Shown in pieces: positions 18,618-27,044 of a stretch of DNA of 64,000 nucleotides. The translations under genes were made by a program, and so were the position numbers. Under the pieces are notes generated by a model, which had not been told where the DNA came from, did not search any database, and worked only from the letters and a program-made list of their open reading frames with translations. Origin of the DNA: Nitrosopumilus cobalaminigenes (GTDB taxonomy: Archaea > Thermoproteota > Nitrososphaeria > Nitrososphaerales > Nitrosopumilaceae). Location: NCBI RefSeq assembly GCF_013407145.1, contig NZ_CP026993.1, positions 744,001 to 808,000 on the forward strand, read 5' to 3'. The first letter of the stretch is position 1; each line of letters opens with the position of its first letter.

Positions 18618-20063
18618 TTATCCAAAAATAGCGGAAACACTGAATATTTTCATTTGAATAATCACTATTGCCCCTATGGATATGCCTACTAAAAATATTG
18701 AATACATAAAACCACCCGAATACGAACCTGTGGTAATTTTACCTAAAAATAATCCTGATATCCATGATTGGACTAAAATTGCGATTCCTAATAATTCAAA
18801 TCTTGATTTTGATTCTAATTCTAACGCTGCTCTTTTTACTTCATTTTCTTCTAATTGAGATCCTAAACTTGTTATTGATTCAATTACTAACAAGGTGGTA
18901 AATCCCGTAATTGCAATAAGCATGAAACCTACCATTACATATGGTTTTAATTTTTCTCGTTTCTCTTTTTCAATATTATGCATTTTTTCTGCAACTCCTG
19001 CAAGTGTATTCAAGGTATTTACATTTCCTCCTCCTGCTGAAATTATTTCAAATAAAACTCTAAAGTTAATTAATATCTGGAAATCATTAACTTCTTTTTT
19101 AATAAATCCAAAAATATCTTCCAAAGTCATCCCCCATTCTAATTTATTTGCAACTCCGTTTGCTACTGGATTAAATAATCCGTAATCTTTTCTTTTGGTG
19201 GATCGAATTACACATTTTTCTGGACCTAATCCTGCTTTTCTTGCTTCAGCTACATCTCTCATAATTTGAGTTGCTCCTGATTGTGCATCTAGTGAAAATT
19301 GATATTTATTTTTAAATTTTAACGCTGGCCAAATTGCTGACACAATTAAAGCTGCTCCTAGAATATACAAATTATAATCCGGCAACAAGCTCATTGGATT
19401 TAATGCAGCAGCAACAATAATTCCTGGAATTCCAAACATTAGAATTTTTTTCCAATCTAATTCACTAACTTTTGATTTGTTTAGCTTGTGAGCTATTACT
19501 AAAAATAATGCAGATACAGCTGGGGGCATTATGATAACCAGATACAATGGATCAATGTCATTAGGACCTGGAGTAGAACCTACTCCATCAGTGGATGTTG
19601 CTGTTATGATGATGTAAACTGCCAACACCACAACTTGCATTGTCATATATGTCTCAATTACAGTTTCAACTTTTTTTGCCAATTCTGATTGTTGTGATTC
19701 ATAGAGCTCAAAAGCTGAATTCATTTTTGTCGTAAGATAATTTACCACATCTCCCCCACTTTGAATTGCGGATACCCATCCATTCAAAAAATCTCCAAAA
19801 TTAGATCCTCTTTCATTTGTTTCAGTCATGACTATGAGGGGATCTTTTCCTAACAAATCAATTCTTTTTAAAATCCTCATTGATTCTAATCTCACATTGG
19901 GTAAAAGTTCCATATCTTTAATTTTTAAAAATATGGTATATGGACCAAATCCACTTGTAGCTAACAGGGTTACAATTGTGATGAAAAAAGGCAATTCTGC
20001 CTGAATTTTCTTATTTTGCTTTTTCTTCTTGTCTGCCTCTTCGTGTTTTTTTATGAAAGACAT
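18618..20063 (-). CDS. Type IV pilus/archaellum platform protein (FlaJ/T2SSF family)
   Basis: A 481-residue membrane protein with two T2SSF modules, seen as two related stretches containing LPFFITIVTLLATSGF near residue 25 and a second module beginning near GATQIMRDVAEARKAGLGPE around 265. Six or more membrane helices are visible. It would be the inner-membrane platform of the pilus or archaellum motor. It abuts the ATPase gene (two bases apart), which in all such systems supplies its energy. Confidence 0.9.
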   Translation of the reverse strand: MSFIKKHEEADKKKKQNKKIQAELPFFITIVTLLATSGFGPYTIFLKIKDMELLPNVRLESMRILKRIDLLGKDPLIVMTETNERGSNFGDFLNGWVSAIQSGGDVVNYLTTKMNSAFELYESQQSELAKKVETVIETYMTMQVVVLAVYIIITATSTDGVGSTPGPNDIDPLYLVIIMPPAVSALFLVIAHKLNKSKVSELDWKKILMFGIPGIIVAAALNPMSLLPDYNLYILGAALIVSAIWPALKFKNKYQFSLDAQSGATQIMRDVAEARKAGLGPEKCVIRSTKRKDYGLFNPVANGVANKLEWGMTLEDIFGFIKKEVNDFQILINFRVLFEIISAGGGNVNTLNTLAGVAEKMHNIEKEKREKLKPYVMVGFMLIAITGFTTLLVIESITSLGSQLEENEVKRAALELESKSRFELLGIAILVQSWISGLFLGKITTGSYSGGFMYSIFLVGISIGAIVIIQMKIFSVSAIFG

Positions 20064-20065
20064 GA

Positions 20066-21601
20066 TTATACACCGTACTCTATTTTTTTCATCACTTTTT
20101 CTGGATCTCTATAATATTTTCCAATAAATTCTGCAACTTTATCATATGCTCTAACTCCCGTTTGAACTAAATATTTTAAAATAATTTTTCTTTTTTCATA
20201 TTCTTCTAAAATTTCATCCATGCTTTTTCCAGTTTGAGTTGAAATTCTTTCCAACATTTCACTATTTTCTAGTTGTGGAAGGAAATAATCTGTTTTTGGA
20301 TCCCATTTGAAAGCATTATGATATGAATCTGATGTTTTAATTTCTTGAACTGAAATTGCTCTTCTGGTACTCTTTCCATCTTGCCCTTTTACTCTTCTAA
20401 TCACTATGGCACAGTTCATCAATGCCATATATGCAGGAGGTATGTCCATTGGTTTTTGTTGCAATCTTTTACTTGCTGATTCTAGACTGTCTGCGTGCAT
20501 CGTACATAATCCTCCGTGTCCTGTAGCCATTGCTTGAAACATTACATATGCTTCAGATCCTCTAATTTCTCCTACTACGATATAATCTGGTCTATGTCTA
20601 ACTCCTGATTTAATCAAATCATATAACCCAATTTCTCCTTCCCCACTATTTCCAAATCCTACCCTTGATACAAGACTAAACCAGTTTTGATGTTTGATGT
20701 TGATTTCAGCAACATCTTCCACCGAAAATATTTTGTAATCTGGATTAACTAAACCTGTGATTGCATTAAGAATTGTTGTTTTTCCACTTCCTGTAGAACC
20801 AATCACCATGATGGACATCTTGGATTCCATTAACATCCAAAGATATGCTGCAATTTCTACACTAATTGTATCAAATGAAATTAAATCAATTACTGAATAT
20901 GGATCTTTCTTAAACTTTCTAATTGTAAAACTAGTTCCTTTTGGTGTGATTTCTTTTTGATAAAGAACTGATATTCTGTGATTTCCTTGCAATGCTAAAT
21001 CTGAAATTGGATGTGCAGAACTGATATGTTTTCCTGCTCTAAAGACAATTCTGGATACAAATGAATTTAATTTTTCATCTTCAAATGTAATATTACAAGG
21101 AATACTATCATATTTTCTATGCCATACATAAATTGGTGTTAATATTCCACTACAACTCACATCTTCTATGTTGGGATCATTCATTACAGGATCAATATTT
21201 CCAAATCCATCGATATCTCTTTCAAGATAATACTTTACTTTTTCAATACTAGCAAGGGGTTGCTCTTGAAATAATTTCTCATTTTCTTTAAGAATTTTAT
21301 TAACAAAGGACATAAATCCAAAATCCTTTTCAATGTTTTCTGGAGAATCTAGATTTTCCTCAATTAGTCTGTATAACTGATTATACACAATCTCTTCAGA
21401 TGGGTTTAGTTTTGTTTCGTCAACTTGGTAGGATATACTTCCTGTATCTAGGTCTTGAATAATGTTGGCATAACTAAATGGAGCTTTTAAGGGATATTTT
21501 TCTAGTACTTTAGAACCTTTGGGAGTTTCATTGTTTAATTCACTTAAGAATTCACTTTTTAGGAATGTCTCCAATCCTTGTTCTTCTTTCTTTTTACCCA
21601 T
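20066..21601 (-). CDS. Type IV pilus/archaellum secretion ATPase (FlaI/T2SSE family)
   Basis: About 511 residues from the ATG at 21601 (a second start lies nine bases upstream). The ATPase core has Walker A GSTGSGKTT (about residue 268), an Asp box around IFSVEDVAEINIKHQNW, and the Walker B region DYIVVGEIRGSEA followed by a His box TGHGGLCTMHADS. The N-terminal domain is the T2SSE-type. It drives pilus assembly or rotation with the platform encoded downstream. Confidence 0.92.
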   Translation of the reverse strand: MGKKKEEQGLETFLKSEFLSELNNETPKGSKVLEKYPLKAPFSYANIIQDLDTGSISYQVDETKLNPSEEIVYNQLYRLIEENLDSPENIEKDFGFMSFVNKILKENEKLFQEQPLASIEKVKYYLERDIDGFGNIDPVMNDPNIEDVSCSGILTPIYVWHRKYDSIPCNITFEDEKLNSFVSRIVFRAGKHISSAHPISDLALQGNHRISVLYQKEITPKGTSFTIRKFKKDPYSVIDLISFDTISVEIAAYLWMLMESKMSIMVIGSTGSGKTTILNAITGLVNPDYKIFSVEDVAEINIKHQNWFSLVSRVGFGNSGEGEIGLYDLIKSGVRHRPDYIVVGEIRGSEAYVMFQAMATGHGGLCTMHADSLESASKRLQQKPMDIPPAYMALMNCAIVIRRVKGQDGKSTRRAISVQEIKTSDSYHNAFKWDPKTDYFLPQLENSEMLERISTQTGKSMDEILEEYEKRKIILKYLVQTGVRAYDKVAEFIGKYYRDPEKVMKKIEYGV

Positions 21602-21723
21602 AATGATCAATTGTTATGGATGATTTTTTGTTATATTGAACAGTATGAAATATTCTAATACATACAAAGTAGTCTAGAATAAAATTAAAAATAGTTACAG
21701 GATAATTAAATAAAAAAATTCTA

Positions 21724-22359
21724 TTATCCTGTATTTGTTACACCTGATACGGTTACACTTTGTGGTGCGCCTGCTTTGCCTGCAAATATGTTAACTGTAG
21801 TTTGTGCACCAGAGTCTAATGATGTAAGTGTACCATTAGTTAACTTGAAGTATATTACTCCTGATTCTCCAGGTGACAATCCAATAGGTCCTGTTGCGGC
21901 ATTAGCACAGATTGATGATGCATCTGTTTTTTCAGAACTCAAGCCAATTTCTACTGTACTTGATGTTGTACATGTTGTATCATCTACAAGGTTACCTGCA
22001 GTACCAGACCATCCAGTGAAGTTTAATGCAAGTTGGAATGTGGTTGCATTAATTGAAGTATCTGCATACCATTGTGAAAATGGTACATCTGATCCTCTAA
22101 CTGAGATCTTGTCTACTGACAAAACTTTGTCTCCTGTGTTTCTTATTTTTGCTGCGCCCCAAGCTAAACCGTCTGATGCAGTACCATGTACCCACATTTT
22201 TACACCTGATACGGAAATTGCTTCTGATTGCGTACCGCCTTGGAAAAGACTGGTACCATACAAAACAACACCTGAACCAAGTACAACTGATGACACCAAG
22301 ATGATGACAGTTGTGAGCACTGTACTGATTGCACGTTTTTTGCTTAGTTTGGTTTTCAT
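21724..22359 (-). CDS. Major prepilin/archaellin-like protein, copy 2
   Basis: A 211-residue protein with a class III signal peptide: basic LSKKR, then a hydrophobic core AISTVLTTVIILVSSVV expected to become the N-terminus of the mature subunit, then a beta-rich head domain. Two Cys residues (in TTCTT and SICAN) could form a disulfide. It differs from copy 1 (22522-23157) at only about 11 of 211 positions, mostly within residues 88-110 and near 190. The peptidase, ATPase and platform genes follow on the same strand. Whether it forms an archaellum or an adhesion pilus is open. Confidence 0.87.
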   Translation of the reverse strand: MKTKLSKKRAISTVLTTVIILVSSVVLGSGVVLYGTSLFQGGTQSEAISVSGVKMWVHGTASDGLAWGAAKIRNTGDKVLSVDKISVRGSDVPFSQWYADTSINATTFQLALNFTGWSGTAGNLVDDTTCTTSSTVEIGLSSEKTDASSICANAATGPIGLSPGESGVIYFKLTNGTLTSLDSGAQTTVNIFAGKAGAPQSVTVSGVTNTG

Positions 22360-22521
22360 TTTATTATTTCCATTTTTGGTTAATAGGATATCTAGTCGCG
22401 TATGTAATTTTTTTGAATTACAGAGTAAAAACTATCACACATGATAGGCTCAATATTCAAATCCTATGGCATGTTTTCATTAAATTTTGTATTTTTATCC
22501 GTTATTTGGCGATGAATTCTA

Positions 22522-23157
22522 TTATCCTGTATTTGTTACACCTGATACGGTTACACTTTGTGGTGCGCCTGCTTTGCCTGCAAATATGTTGATGGTTATG
22601 TTTGAACCTGAATCTAATGATGTGATTGTACCATTAGTTAACTTGAAGTATATTACTCCTGATTCTCCAGGTGACAATCCAATAGGTCCTGTTGCGGCAT
22701 TAGCACAGATTGATGATGCATCTGTTTTTTCAGAACTCAAGCCAATTTCTACTGTACTTGATGTTGTACATGTTGTATCATCTACAAGGTTACCTGCAGT
22801 ACCAGACCATCCAGTGAAGTTTAATGCAAGTTGGAATGTGGTTGCATTAACTGAAGTATCTGCATACCATTGTGAAAATGGTATTTCTGATCCTCTGACA
22901 TCTATTTTGTCTATTGACAAAACTTTGTCTCCTGTGTTTCTTATTTTTGCTGCGCCCCAAGCTAAACCGTCTGATGCAGTACCATGTACCCACATTTTTA
23001 CACCTGATACGGAAATTGCTTCTGTTTGCGTACCGCCTTGGAAAAGACTGGTACCATACAAAACAACACCTGAACCAAGTACAACTGATGACACCAAGAT
23101 GATGACAGTTGTGAGCACTGTACTGATTGCACGTTTTTTGCTTAGTTTGGTTTTCAT
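22522..23157 (-). CDS. Major prepilin/archaellin-like protein, copy 1
   Basis: A 211-residue prepilin nearly identical to the downstream copy, including identical ends (SKKRAIST at the start, APQSVTVSGVTNTG at the end). It has its own promoter (TATA near 23187) and probably leads the transcript. The conservation of most synonymous sites with copy 2 points to gene conversion or recent duplication. Hydrophobic helix at about residues 11-32 would build the filament core. Confidence 0.87.
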   Translation of the reverse strand: MKTKLSKKRAISTVLTTVIILVSSVVLGSGVVLYGTSLFQGGTQTEAISVSGVKMWVHGTASDGLAWGAAKIRNTGDKVLSIDKIDVRGSEIPFSQWYADTSVNATTFQLALNFTGWSGTAGNLVDDTTCTTSSTVEIGLSSEKTDASSICANAATGPIGLSPGESGVIYFKLTNGTITSLDSGSNITINIFAGKAGAPQSVTVSGVTNTG

Positions 23158-23184
23158 TTTATTATCTTATTACTTTCGTGTAAT

Positions 23185-23218
23185 GTTATAAACTAGAACC
23201 TAACTTCCCAATATTGGG
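23185..23218 (-). promoter_or_regulatory. Promoter and 12-bp palindrome upstream of the first prepilin
   Basis: On the minus strand AGTTTATAAC (23185-23194) is a good archaeal TATA box about 30 bases before the prepilin ATG. Upstream lies the perfect palindrome CCCAATATTGGG at 23207-23218, a position where archaeal activators or TFB-recruiting factors bind. The second prepilin copy lacks the palindrome. Binding factor unknown; one of the two TrmB proteins is an obvious candidate. Confidence 0.5.
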
Positions 23219-23268
23219 GAATTGTAAGCTTTGTAAGCTTTTTTTATAACATTTTTTATTATTGAATA

Positions 23269-24840
23269 TCACAGATCATCTCCTGCAAGCATTGTATATG
23301 CGCCCAGGAATCTTGCAACTGTTTTTCTTAATCCCTCATAAGGCATACACATTGAAAAAATCTTTGTTACTCCTGTAGGCATTCCGATTGCCACCACACT
23401 GATTCCTTTTTTCCTAGCTGCTTCTACTGCCTCTTCCATTTTTTTATCTGCTTCATACGTTCCTAATGCTTGACCATCTGTAATCAAAAAGATGTATCTT
23501 CTCTCAATGTTTTCTCTTTCTAAAATTCTAGAACAAAGCTTTACTGCATCTGCAATAAATGAGAATCCTTTGATTTCAATTCCTCCGATTCGAGACTTTG
23601 AATTTGCATCAAAATTCTCATAGTGATCTTTTACAATTGTAAAATTATTGTTAAAGGTAAAAAATCCCCATTTTCCGTTCTTTGAATTAACTTCATTTGC
23701 AGCTTCTCCTAAACAAATGGCAAATTTTTTCATTTCATCAAATTTTAGCCTCATACTACTGCTTGTATCTACCACAATTGCCCATTCTTCCTCAATCCTT
23801 CTATAATCGTCTTGTTCAAAAATCTGAATACTGTTGTTTTGAGCCGCAACTGCTTGAATGGCAGCTTGCATTTGTAATAATCCCATATCCTCAGGCATTC
23901 CTTCATCCATAACATTTGGAGTCATTTTCATTTGTGATGACATTTTCTTCAAAAACAAGTGGGTTGCATTTTTCAGTCTAAGGTACTCTCCAATATTCTC
24001 TGGAGCAAAATCTATTTTATCAAATTCTAAATCATCTGTAATTCCACCGTATTTTTTTCTGACTTTGGCTCGGCGTTTTAGTTGTTCAAACCAAACATCA
24101 TTGAATCTTTCAACGATACTCAGAAACTTTCCCTCTGTTGACAAATTGATATTTTCAATCCATTTCTCAATTCTTTTTGGATGACTATAGTGATCAGTAA
24201 ATGGCAATCTAAAATCCGATATTATGTTTGATGATTCATAAACCTCATCTGCAATTTTAATAAACTCTTCATCCTCTTCAGAATTTAGATTCAAAATCTT
24301 TTCTTGCAATTGCTCTCTTTTGATTTTAATGTCTGAAACAAATCTATTTGAAAATACTTTTTTTGAATTTTTTTTGACATTTTCTAAATTTTTTTTTTCA
24401 TAAATATTTGTAAAATATTCTTGAATTTTATTAATTTCTGTATGATACTCTGAGAATTCTTTTTTCAAAAATTCATTGACTCGTATATCTTCAATAAATT
24501 CAAATGTTTCATATGCACGTTTTTTGTTTTTATTTACCATCCATTTTTTATATTTTTTAAAATCCGTGACTTTGGCATGACCTGCTGCATGACACACTGA
24601 TGATAAAAATAATGAAAAAATTGTAGATTGATAAGTTTCTAAATTTGAAAAGGCACACCCTTGTATAGTTTCTAATCCTTGAATTGCCCTTGGCATTGGA
24701 AAAAATACAGTCATTCTTGGTTCATAATCAATTTTTGGGAAATACTGTTGTTCTAAAAAAAACATGTCTATATCAATTGGTTTTTTTCCACAAATCTCAA
24801 AGAATAATTCATGTGCAATCTGTTGCACTGTTTCTTTCAT
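23269..24840 (-). CDS. VWA-domain protein paired with a MoxR ATPase (CbbO/NorD-like)
   Basis: A 523-residue soluble protein with a long helical, charged N-terminal half and a C-terminal von Willebrand A domain whose MIDAS motif is VDTSSSMRLKF near residue 362, followed by LITDGQALG. Such proteins work with a MoxR/CbbQ-type ATPase as metal-dependent chaperones or activators of a target complex. The partner ATPase gene abuts it directly (one shared border at 24840/24841). The target is unknown; the pilus genes alongside are a possible but unproven client. Confidence 0.83.
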   Translation of the reverse strand: MKETVQQIAHELFFEICGKKPIDIDMFFLEQQYFPKIDYEPRMTVFFPMPRAIQGLETIQGCAFSNLETYQSTIFSLFLSSVCHAAGHAKVTDFKKYKKWMVNKNKKRAYETFEFIEDIRVNEFLKKEFSEYHTEINKIQEYFTNIYEKKNLENVKKNSKKVFSNRFVSDIKIKREQLQEKILNLNSEEDEEFIKIADEVYESSNIISDFRLPFTDHYSHPKRIEKWIENINLSTEGKFLSIVERFNDVWFEQLKRRAKVRKKYGGITDDLEFDKIDFAPENIGEYLRLKNATHLFLKKMSSQMKMTPNVMDEGMPEDMGLLQMQAAIQAVAAQNNSIQIFEQDDYRRIEEEWAIVVDTSSSMRLKFDEMKKFAICLGEAANEVNSKNGKWGFFTFNNNFTIVKDHYENFDANSKSRIGGIEIKGFSFIADAVKLCSRILERENIERRYIFLITDGQALGTYEADKKMEEAVEAARKKGISVVAIGMPTGVTKIFSMCMPYEGLRKTVARFLGAYTMLAGDDL

Positions 24841-25869
24841 CTAGTTTACACCTTTTTTTTTAGCAGCAGCTTGACTTTCAAGAACTTTTTTTACGATGTG
24901 CCTTACTTCATCTTGCACTTCTGGATCATCACTGGTCATTGGAATTAGTGTTTCATTTCCACCATCCATTATGGACATACCATCAGAACAAATCTTTGCC
25001 CAGTTAACCAAATCCCCTACAGATGGACCATAAGGTAAATCCCCCATCTTGTATTCTTGTCTTAGTTTGGCCCCTACTTTTACAATACTTTCTGCATCAA
25101 CCATTGGGATGCCTCCTTTCTTTGAAACCATGCTGATTTCTTTTTCATCAATATTGTCCCCAACACTCATGTAGTCAAAGTTTAACCATACACTCATTCT
25201 TCTCCTCATTGCTGCATTGATTGGTTTAGTACCTGCGAATTCTGATGAAACAGGGTTCATACTAATTATCATGTAAGCGTGTTTATGTCTATGAATAATC
25301 TCACTATCTTTTTCAGTTAATACCATATGACCTCTTTGATCCAGCAATGGGTTGAGTTTTGTAGCAACATCTTGCTTCATCATGTTTGCTTCGTCCAGAT
25401 ATAGAATTCCTCCTTTTCTACACCATCCTGTAATCAAACCATCAATCCAATTTTCTTTTCCCAATCCAACATAACGTCCAAACAAATCAAAAACAGATGT
25501 TGCCAAACCACAGTTAATTTCCCACATTGGCAACCCTGCTAGTTCTGCTACAAGGTACACGATGTGAGTTTTTCCAGTTCCACTGGGACCAATTAATGCA
25601 CATTGTTTGAAAAATTTTAGAGCCCTCCCAATTCTTTCAACATAATGCTCACCATTGTCCAAATAGGGTGGTGTGTCTTTTGGAATCATCTCATCCATTT
25701 CTTCAGGGAAATTCATGTCAGATGAATCCATGTATTTTTTAAAATCATACATTTTTGATAATTCATGGGTATTTTTTTTGATTTTTGAGATTGAAACTGA
25801 AAGGTTTACTTTATCTGAATTAATTCTTGAGCGATTTGTTGATGAAATAAGTTGTTTATTGGTTTCCAA
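24841..25869 (-). CDS. MoxR/CbbQ-type AAA+ ATPase
   Basis: A 342-residue AAA+ ATPase with Walker A GPSGTGKTH near residue 95, Walker B ILYLDEANMM near 155, sensor 1 in MIISMNP and arginine finger region AAMRRRMSV. These are MoxR/CbbQ features. It starts with TTG at 25869 and is probably co-transcribed with the VWA gene, whose start follows its stop without a gap. It would remodel a protein complex chosen by the VWA partner. Confidence 0.88.
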   Translation of the reverse strand: METNKQLISSTNRSRINSDKVNLSVSISKIKKNTHELSKMYDFKKYMDSSDMNFPEEMDEMIPKDTPPYLDNGEHYVERIGRALKFFKQCALIGPSGTGKTHIVYLVAELAGLPMWEINCGLATSVFDLFGRYVGLGKENWIDGLITGWCRKGGILYLDEANMMKQDVATKLNPLLDQRGHMVLTEKDSEIIHRHKHAYMIISMNPVSSEFAGTKPINAAMRRRMSVWLNFDYMSVGDNIDEKEISMVSKKGGIPMVDAESIVKVGAKLRQEYKMGDLPYGPSVGDLVNWAKICSDGMSIMDGGNETLIPMTSDDPEVQDEVRHIVKKVLESQAAAKKKGVN

Positions 25870-25968
25870 CGGTGCTAATTTTACATTCAGATATAGTTAA
25901 TGCTGTTATGTGTGTGTAGATGTTACATACACCTTCTAATAGATAGATTTACTACTATTTTCTTTAAG

Positions 25969-26496
25969 ATGAATGCACAAGTTGAGTTAACTTCTATAGC
26001 TATGAGTAAAAATGATCCTAAAATTACAAAATTGGACAAATATGATGTAGAGGCCAATATTGAAGAAGTTGATAACAGTGAGGACCAATCTGTTTTCAAA
26101 TATGGATTTACTGCGTTATCTAATCCAAAAAATGTGCGTTTAGCAATTGAAGGTATTGCTAGAATTACAGGAGATTCTGTTGAACGAAATGAAATTTTAG
26201 AAAAAGACGAAAATAACGTTCCAAAAATTCTCACTATGATATATCATGAACTTTTTCCTACATTCTTTGTACTTTCAAAAAATTTGAATGTCTCATCTCC
26301 TCCACATACAATTGGCGAGATGGGTGATTCACCTGTTGAAACTGATGATGTTTTAGAAACAGAATCATCTGAAACACAATCTGCTGATAATTTACCTGAA
26401 GAACTTTTGGAATCTAATTCTGAAGCATCTTCTGAAGTAACTGAATCTCCTACTGATTCTATAGAGAATCCAGACATTGCCCAGCCTGGTGTGTAA
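25969..26496 (+). CDS. Acidic soluble protein of unknown function beside the pilus genes
   Basis: About 175 residues from the ATG at 25969; the open frame runs on upstream to 25900 but the earlier part has unlikely, Cys-rich composition. The first 90 residues look folded and helical (YGFTALSNPKNVRLAIEGIAR region), the last 70 are a low-complexity acidic Ser/Glu/Asp tail. No signal peptide. It is divergent from the MoxR gene and 47 bases before a prepilin-like gene. I do not recognise it. Confidence 0.6.
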   Translation: MNAQVELTSIAMSKNDPKITKLDKYDVEANIEEVDNSEDQSVFKYGFTALSNPKNVRLAIEGIARITGDSVERNEILEKDENNVPKILTMIYHELFPTFFVLSKNLNVSSPPHTIGEMGDSPVETDDVLETESSETQSADNLPEELLESNSEASSEVTESPTDSIENPDIAQPGV

Positions 26497-26543
26497 GTTC
26501 ATTTTCTTACATACTAGTAATAATACCATAATTTTGACTGATT

Positions 26544-27044
26544 ATGACATTGCAATATAGAACAAATAGACATCCCCATTTTCGAAATCGTAGAGGTATT
26601 GCACAAGTTGTAACTAGTGCAATAATTTTATCTTCAGTTAGTATTATGGGTGTGATGATGTTGGGGTGGTCTCAGACCAATATTGCTACACAACAACAAG
26701 AAATGGATGATGTGTTTAACACTCAAATGAATAAAATTAATGAAGATTTGATTTTTGAAAATATTTGGTTTGCAACCCCTGCAGGTGAAATGACTGAAAA
26801 CCATCTTAATGTGACAGTTGCAAATATTGGAGTTTTAGGATTAAACATTACATCTATTCAGGTCACAAATACTACTGGAACAAATACTACTGCATTTGGA
26901 TATACATACACTGATGCTGGAGTTGTTACGGGCGATTCTATTTCTCTAAACACTACATATCCTTGGCAATCATCTGATGAACTTGATGTGAGAATATTTA
27001 CAAATCGAGGAAACCAATTCCTTTCTCAGGTGGTTGCCCCATGA
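26544..27044 (+). CDS. Small prepilin-like protein (archaellar/pilus accessory)
   Basis: A 166-residue protein with a class III-type signal: basic NRRG, then hydrophobic IAQVVTSAIILSSVSIMGVMML, which would become the mature N-terminus. The rest is a beta-rich extracellular domain. The pattern resembles FlaF/FlaG or minor pilin proteins rather than a major subunit. It overlaps the next gene by four bases (ATGA), so both are made together. Confidence 0.75.
   Translation: MTLQYRTNRHPHFRNRRGIAQVVTSAIILSSVSIMGVMMLGWSQTNIATQQQEMDDVFNTQMNKINEDLIFENIWFATPAGEMTENHLNVTVANIGVLGLNITSIQVTNTTGTNTTAFGYTYTDAGVVTGDSISLNTTYPWQSSDELDVRIFTNRGNQFLSQVVAP

Larger units (their letters stand above)
21721..23160 (-). 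repeat. Tandem duplication of the prepilin gene
   Basis: Two about 640-base units, 21721-22362 and 22519-23160, run in the same direction, separated by about 160 bases. They are nearly identical over most of their length at DNA level. The unmatched spacer shows the duplication covers little more than the coding region. Confidence 0.85.

Noticed and set aside
21776-23191. Two long open frames (about 220-235 codons) opposite the prepilin genes
   Set aside because: They are antisense shadows of the tandem prepilins; the prepilin frames have signal peptides and family features, the shadows do not.
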